Positions 60,690 through 64,000 of a DNA stretch of 64,000 nt are shown here, one piece after another; position 1 is the stretch's first letter; each line of letters starts with the position of its first letter. Source of the stretch: Pontibacillus sp. HMF3514 (lineage in GTDB: Bacteria; Bacillota; Bacilli; Bacillales; BH030062). The notes beneath the pieces are model-generated. The model was not told where the DNA came from and searched no databases. It was given only the letters and a program-made list of their open reading frames with translations. The position numbers and the translations under genes are program-made. The stretch is taken from assembly GCF_009858175.1 (NCBI RefSeq), contig NZ_CP047393.1, positions 1,612,001 through 1,676,000 of the forward strand. The letters are read 5' to 3'.

Positions 60690-62038
60690 TGAAAACGTTA
60701 AAGAACTTCCCTTATCAGCATGTACTTGTACTAGGTCTTGCAAAGTCAGGAGAAGCTGCAGCAACTCTTCTTCATGATAGCGGAATCCCAGTACGAGTAA
60801 ATGATCAAAAGCCATATGAAGAAAACCCTCAAGCTAGAGCTTTAACCCAAAAAGGGATTGAAGTCGTGACAGGTGGACATCCTCTTTCCGTTTTAGATGG
60901 AATTGATTATTTGGTGAAGAATCCCGGCATTCCTTATACAAATCCGATTGTTAAAGAAGCTGAATTACGTGGTCTTCCAATCGTTACGGAAGTTGAACTT
61001 GCCTATAGATTATCTGAAGGGCCTATTATAGGTATTACAGGATCCAATGGAAAGACAACAACGACAACATTGACCTATGAAATGCTTCAAGAAAGCCAAA
61101 GGCCAGTGAAGCTAGCTGGGAATATAGGAAAAGTTTCTTGTGAAGTTGCTCAATCCACTACTGATGAGGACACATTAGTTATTGAGCTTTCGTCATTTCA
61201 ATTAATTGGGACTGAAACCTTTAAACCTCATATCGCGGTATTTTTAAATTTATATGAAGCTCATCTTGATTATCATAAAACAATGGAGCATTATGGATAT
61301 TCCAAAGCTCAAGTGTTCATGAATCAAGATGAAGATGATTACGTCATTTATAATGCGGATCATGAGGACGTTACAAATTACGTAAAACAAGCGAAAAGTC
61401 AACGCATTCCATTCTCGACTACAAGTTTTCAGCCTGAAGGTGTTTGGAAAGATGATGAATGGTTGTATTTGAAACAAGAAAAAATTGTACGACTTGAGGA
61501 TATTATGTTGGTAGGTGCTCATAATATGGAAAATATTATGGCATCTGTAGCAGCAGCAAAACTCTCTGGAGCAACAAATGATGGTATTACGAGCGTTTTA
61601 AAAACGTTCACAGGTGTTAAACATCGTATGCAATTTGTTAAAGAGCTTCAAGGGAGAACGTTTTATAATGATTCAAAAGCTACGAATCTACTTGCAACAT
61701 CAAAAGCTTTATCTGCATTTGACAAACCAACGATCCTGTTAGCAGGTGGATTGGATAGAGGTAATGAATTTGATGATTTAGCTCCGTACTTGAAAAACGT
61801 TCGTGCCATGATCCTTTTTGGTGAAACAGCACCAAAACTTAATGAATTGGCTCAAAACAATGGAATAGAGCAATCGATCATAGTCGATAATGTTAAACAA
61901 GCAGCCGAAGAGGCGTACCGTATTTCGAATAAAGGCGATGTGATTCTTTTATCACCAGCATGTGCTAGTTGGGATCAATATCGTACTTTTGAAGAACGTG
62001 GAGACATGTTTATGGAAGCGGTGCATACATTAGAGTAG
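60689..62038 (+). CDS. murD: UDP-MurNAc-L-alanine:D-glutamate ligase MurD
   Basis: MurD adds D-Glu, the second amino acid of the stem peptide. The 449 residues have the N-terminal Rossmann-like VLVLGLAKSGEAAA, ATP loop GITGSNGKTTTTT, LNLYEAHLDYH and NDSKATN. The GTG at 60680 is possible, but the ATG at 60689 overlaps the mraY stop and matches the family start. It ends 66 bases before spoVE. Confidence 0.97.
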   Translation: MKTLKNFPYQHVLVLGLAKSGEAAATLLHDSGIPVRVNDQKPYEENPQARALTQKGIEVVTGGHPLSVLDGIDYLVKNPGIPYTNPIVKEAELRGLPIVTEVELAYRLSEGPIIGITGSNGKTTTTTLTYEMLQESQRPVKLAGNIGKVSCEVAQSTTDEDTLVIELSSFQLIGTETFKPHIAVFLNLYEAHLDYHKTMEHYGYSKAQVFMNQDEDDYVIYNADHEDVTNYVKQAKSQRIPFSTTSFQPEGVWKDDEWLYLKQEKIVRLEDIMLVGAHNMENIMASVAAAKLSGATNDGITSVLKTFTGVKHRMQFVKELQGRTFYNDSKATNLLATSKALSAFDKPTILLAGGLDRGNEFDDLAPYLKNVRAMILFGETAPKLNELAQNNGIEQSIIVDNVKQAAEEAYRISNKGDVILLSPACASWDQYRTFEERGDMFMEAVHTLE

Positions 62039-62055
62039 GGGGCTTGTTTACTCGA

Positions 62056-62104
62056 TAAAAAATGCCCCCAATGTTCAAGTGATTGAACCAAGGGGGATTT
62101 TTTT
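62056..62104 (+). terminator. Terminator-like hairpin containing the spoVE ribosome binding site
   Basis: CCCCC (62065-62069) pairs with GGGGG (62092-62096), and TTCAA (62074-62078) with TTGAA (62083-62087), around a GTGA loop. AAAAAA precedes and TTTTTTT (62098-62104) follows, ending exactly at the spoVE ATG. GGGGG in the right arm is the only ribosome binding site for spoVE. So the structure could both stop read-through from murD and hide the translation start. Confidence 0.7.
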
Positions 62105-63223
62105 ATGTTTCGGAAAAATAGTGGACAAAATATAAAAGATGCACCAGATCTTTTACTTATGGTCGTTATCTTTTCGCTTTTGTTAGTAGGCGTAATTATG
62201 GTTTATAGTGCATCAGCGATATGGGCTGATTATAAATTTGATGATTCCTTCTTCTTTGCTAAACGACAACTTTTGTTTGCTATTTTAGGGATTGTGGCTA
62301 TGTTTGGATTTATGAATGTTCCTTATCTAAGTTGGCGTAATATTTCAAAGATACTCTTACTAGTATGTTTTGTTATGCTGATAGCTGTCCTTATCCCTGG
62401 GGTAGGAATGGTTCGAGGGGGAGCGCGGAGTTGGATTGGAGTAGGTGCCTTTAGTATTCAACCTTCAGAGTTTATGAAACTAGGTCTGATTATCTTTCTG
62501 GCTAGATATTTATCTGAGAATCAGAAAAAGATCACCTCGTTTTATAAAGGTTTCATTCCATCCTTATCGCTAGTGTTTTTAGCGTTTGGGATCATTATGT
62601 TACAACCAGACTTAGGAACAGGGGTTGTACTTGTGGGTACTTGTATGCTCATGATTTTTGTATCTGGTGCTCGGATTTCTCATTTTGTTGGACTAGGTGT
62701 TTTAGGGGTAGCTGGGTTTGCAGGGTTAATTATATCCGCACCTTATCGAATTCAACGTATAACAGCTTTCCTAAACCCGTGGGAAGATCCACTAGGTGCT
62801 GGGTTTCAAATTATTCAATCCTTATACGCAATTGGGCCTGGTGGATTAATGGGCCTTGGATTAGGACAAAGTCTACAAAAGTTTTTTTATCTTCCTGAAC
62901 CTCAAACTGATTTTATATTTGCCATACTTGCGGAGGAGTTAGGTTTTATTGGTGGAACATTCACCTTACTGTTATTTTTCCTTCTGTTATGGCGAGGCAT
63001 TCGAGTTGCCTTGGCAGCTCCTGATATGTTCGGTAGTTTGCTTGCTTTAGGTATTGTAGGCATGATTTCGATTCAGGTTATGATTAATATTAGTGTTGTG
63101 ACAGGACTAATGCCCGTAACAGGCATCACACTTCCATTTTTAAGTTACGGAGGTTCATCCCTAACCCTTACGCTTTGTTCAGTTGGAATTCTTTTAAATA
63201 TAAGTCGATATGCCAAACTTTAA
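62105..63223 (+). CDS. spoVE: Sporulation SEDS protein SpoVE
   Basis: A SEDS glycosyltransferase paralogous to FtsW that polymerises cortex peptidoglycan with SpoVD. The 372 residues have ten helices, MVYSASAIWADYKFDDSFF at the start, GARSWIGVGAFSIQPSEFMK, and the signature region GITLPFLSYGGSSL near 345. The absence of a long C-terminal tail and its place after murD identify SpoVE rather than FtsW, which is at 11440. In B. subtilis a sigma-E promoter precedes it; here a terminator hairpin overlaps its start. The gene is followed by a terminator, not directly by murG. Confidence 0.93.
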   Translation: MFRKNSGQNIKDAPDLLLMVVIFSLLLVGVIMVYSASAIWADYKFDDSFFFAKRQLLFAILGIVAMFGFMNVPYLSWRNISKILLLVCFVMLIAVLIPGVGMVRGGARSWIGVGAFSIQPSEFMKLGLIIFLARYLSENQKKITSFYKGFIPSLSLVFLAFGIIMLQPDLGTGVVLVGTCMLMIFVSGARISHFVGLGVLGVAGFAGLIISAPYRIQRITAFLNPWEDPLGAGFQIIQSLYAIGPGGLMGLGLGQSLQKFFYLPEPQTDFIFAILAEELGFIGGTFTLLLFFLLLWRGIRVALAAPDMFGSLLALGIVGMISIQVMINISVVTGLMPVTGITLPFLSYGGSSLTLTLCSVGILLNISRYAKL

Positions 63224-63251
63224 CCTCTGACATTGTCAGAGGTTTTTTAGT
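63223..63251 (+). terminator. Terminator of spoVE
   Basis: AACCTCTGAC and GTCAGAGGTT around ATT, followed by TTTTAG. Repeat R7 starts 17 bases later. Confidence 0.88.
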
Positions 63252-63267
63252 AGATGTATGTAGATGA

Positions 63268-64000
63268 TTATTTAGTTAAATGGCAGTTATGTGGAATAAC
63301 TGTTTTAGTGAGAGAGGCGGTTCCGTTGCTATTGTGGAGTACGGTGGGCTTGGGAACGGGTTGCTTTCCCCGGACGAACGATCGAGCCTCCTCATACGCT
63401 ACGCTTCTTGCGGGGTCTCGCTCGCCCGTTTTTCCGGAGGAGTCAACCCGTTCCCAAGCCCACCTTAGCCGAATGGAGATTAACGGAACCGCAGCGATAT
63501 GAGGAGGTAATGCTTACGGACATTTGATCCGCTATTTCACCTTAAAATGGTTTTTCTAAAGAGCTTACGGACATTTATTCCGCTAATTGCTGCAAATCAC
63601 CTTAATAAAGAGCAATCTGTCACAAATAAGGTACCATATGTCCGTAACGAACCTCGAAATACCTTTAAAGTTCAAAATAACGGAACAGATGTCCGTAAGG
63701 GTTAGAGCTCAAATAACTAGGGTCCGTTAACCTCCATAAATGCAAAGGGGTGAAGGAAACGGCAAACTCCAGTGGTAGCAAAGGGCTGACGAGATCCCGC
63801 AGAGAGCTTGCGAACGAGGAAGCTGAAAGTAAATAATGAAGATCGACTAAGACCGCCACATCGTGTGGAAACGTCGACCTACCCCACGTCGTGTGGGGCA
63901 GCAGGAGGCTTGCCGTTTCAATGAACCCCTTACTCTTTTCCAGCAACGGACCTCCACTGCACATTATCTCGATTCCAAGTCTTCAACATAAGGGGGCTTT
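63268..64000. repeat. Long nested inverted-repeat element R7 (runs past window end)
   Basis: The left end is TTATTTAGTTAAATGGCAG then TTATGTGGAATAACTG. Module alpha is GGTTCCGTT (63319-63327) to AACGGAACC (63482-63490), of the R2/R5 subtype, with the same ACGGACAT-type spacer. Module beta is GTCCGTT (63722-63728) to AACGGAC (63945-63951) and includes the R1/R2 insertion (about 63825-63901). The right end CCAAGTCTTCAACATAAGG is present and only the last few bases are cut. It lies downstream of spoVE, where murG would be expected next. ORFs within it are products of the palindrome. Confidence 0.92.

Overview
The window is a chromosomal segment of an endospore-forming Bacillaceae bacterium. Gene order follows the Bacillus subtilis ykt-yla-cta-ylb-mra/mur region almost step for step, and ylaJ, ylbJ, a gerR/rsfA-type regulator, spoVD and spoVE are sporulation genes. 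It is not the B. subtilis group: there are extra genes, a murF-like gene in the mur cluster, and many large repeats. A halophilic genus related to Halobacillus, Pontibacillus or Virgibacillus is a guess only. MurE carries the meso-diaminopimelate motif and bshC implies bacillithiol.

Layout. 1-504: right part of a repeat element (R1). 0.57-5.9 kb: typA, yktB, suhB and small yla genes. 6.0-6.7 kb: repeat R2. 6.8-16.1 kb: ylaJ, phoH2, ylaL, glsA, ylaN, ftsW, pycA. 16.2-16.75 kb: repeat R3, then a VOC-family pseudogene with an in-frame stop. 17.3-26 kb: heme A synthesis and caa3 oxidase (ctaA divergent from ctaBCDEF, then repeat R4, ctaG and a ctaM/DUF420 gene). 26.2-31 kb: two GNAT genes, an AI-2E family membrane protein, mscL, a YugN-CBS fusion and ylbB. 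31.2-46.8 kb: the ylb block (ylbC to ylbP) with rsmD, coaD, tmcAL, rpmF and a candidate ylbH leader RNA, interrupted by repeat R5. 47-47.6 kb: repeat R6. 47.8-63.2 kb: panE, bshC and the division/cell-wall cluster mraZ-rsmH-ftsL-pbpB-spoVD-murE-(murF-like)-mraY-murD-spoVE. 63.27-64 kb: repeat R7.

How the genes work together. The cta genes build and mature a cytochrome caa3 terminal oxidase (heme O and heme A synthesis, four subunits, assembly factors). PycA replenishes oxaloacetate. The mra/mur cluster makes lipid II (MurE, MurD, MraY) and the vegetative (PBP2B, FtsL, FtsW) and sporulation (SpoVD, SpoVE) septal and cortex synthases. YlbF, YlbL, YlbJ, GerR and YlaJ link to development and sporulation.

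Most unusual content. Seven large intergenic elements of about 550-730 bp (R1 and R7 cut by the window edges) occupy roughly 4.3 kb. Each has imperfect terminal inverted repeats and two GC-richer hairpin modules in opposite orientation, with differing spacers. All seven have their outer ends in the same orientation, but in R3 and R4 the inner cassette is flipped. Other points of note: a MurF-like protein that has lost its P-loop and C-terminal domain, a small ORF that ends inside the mraY start, and a terminator hairpin that contains the spoVE ribosome binding site.
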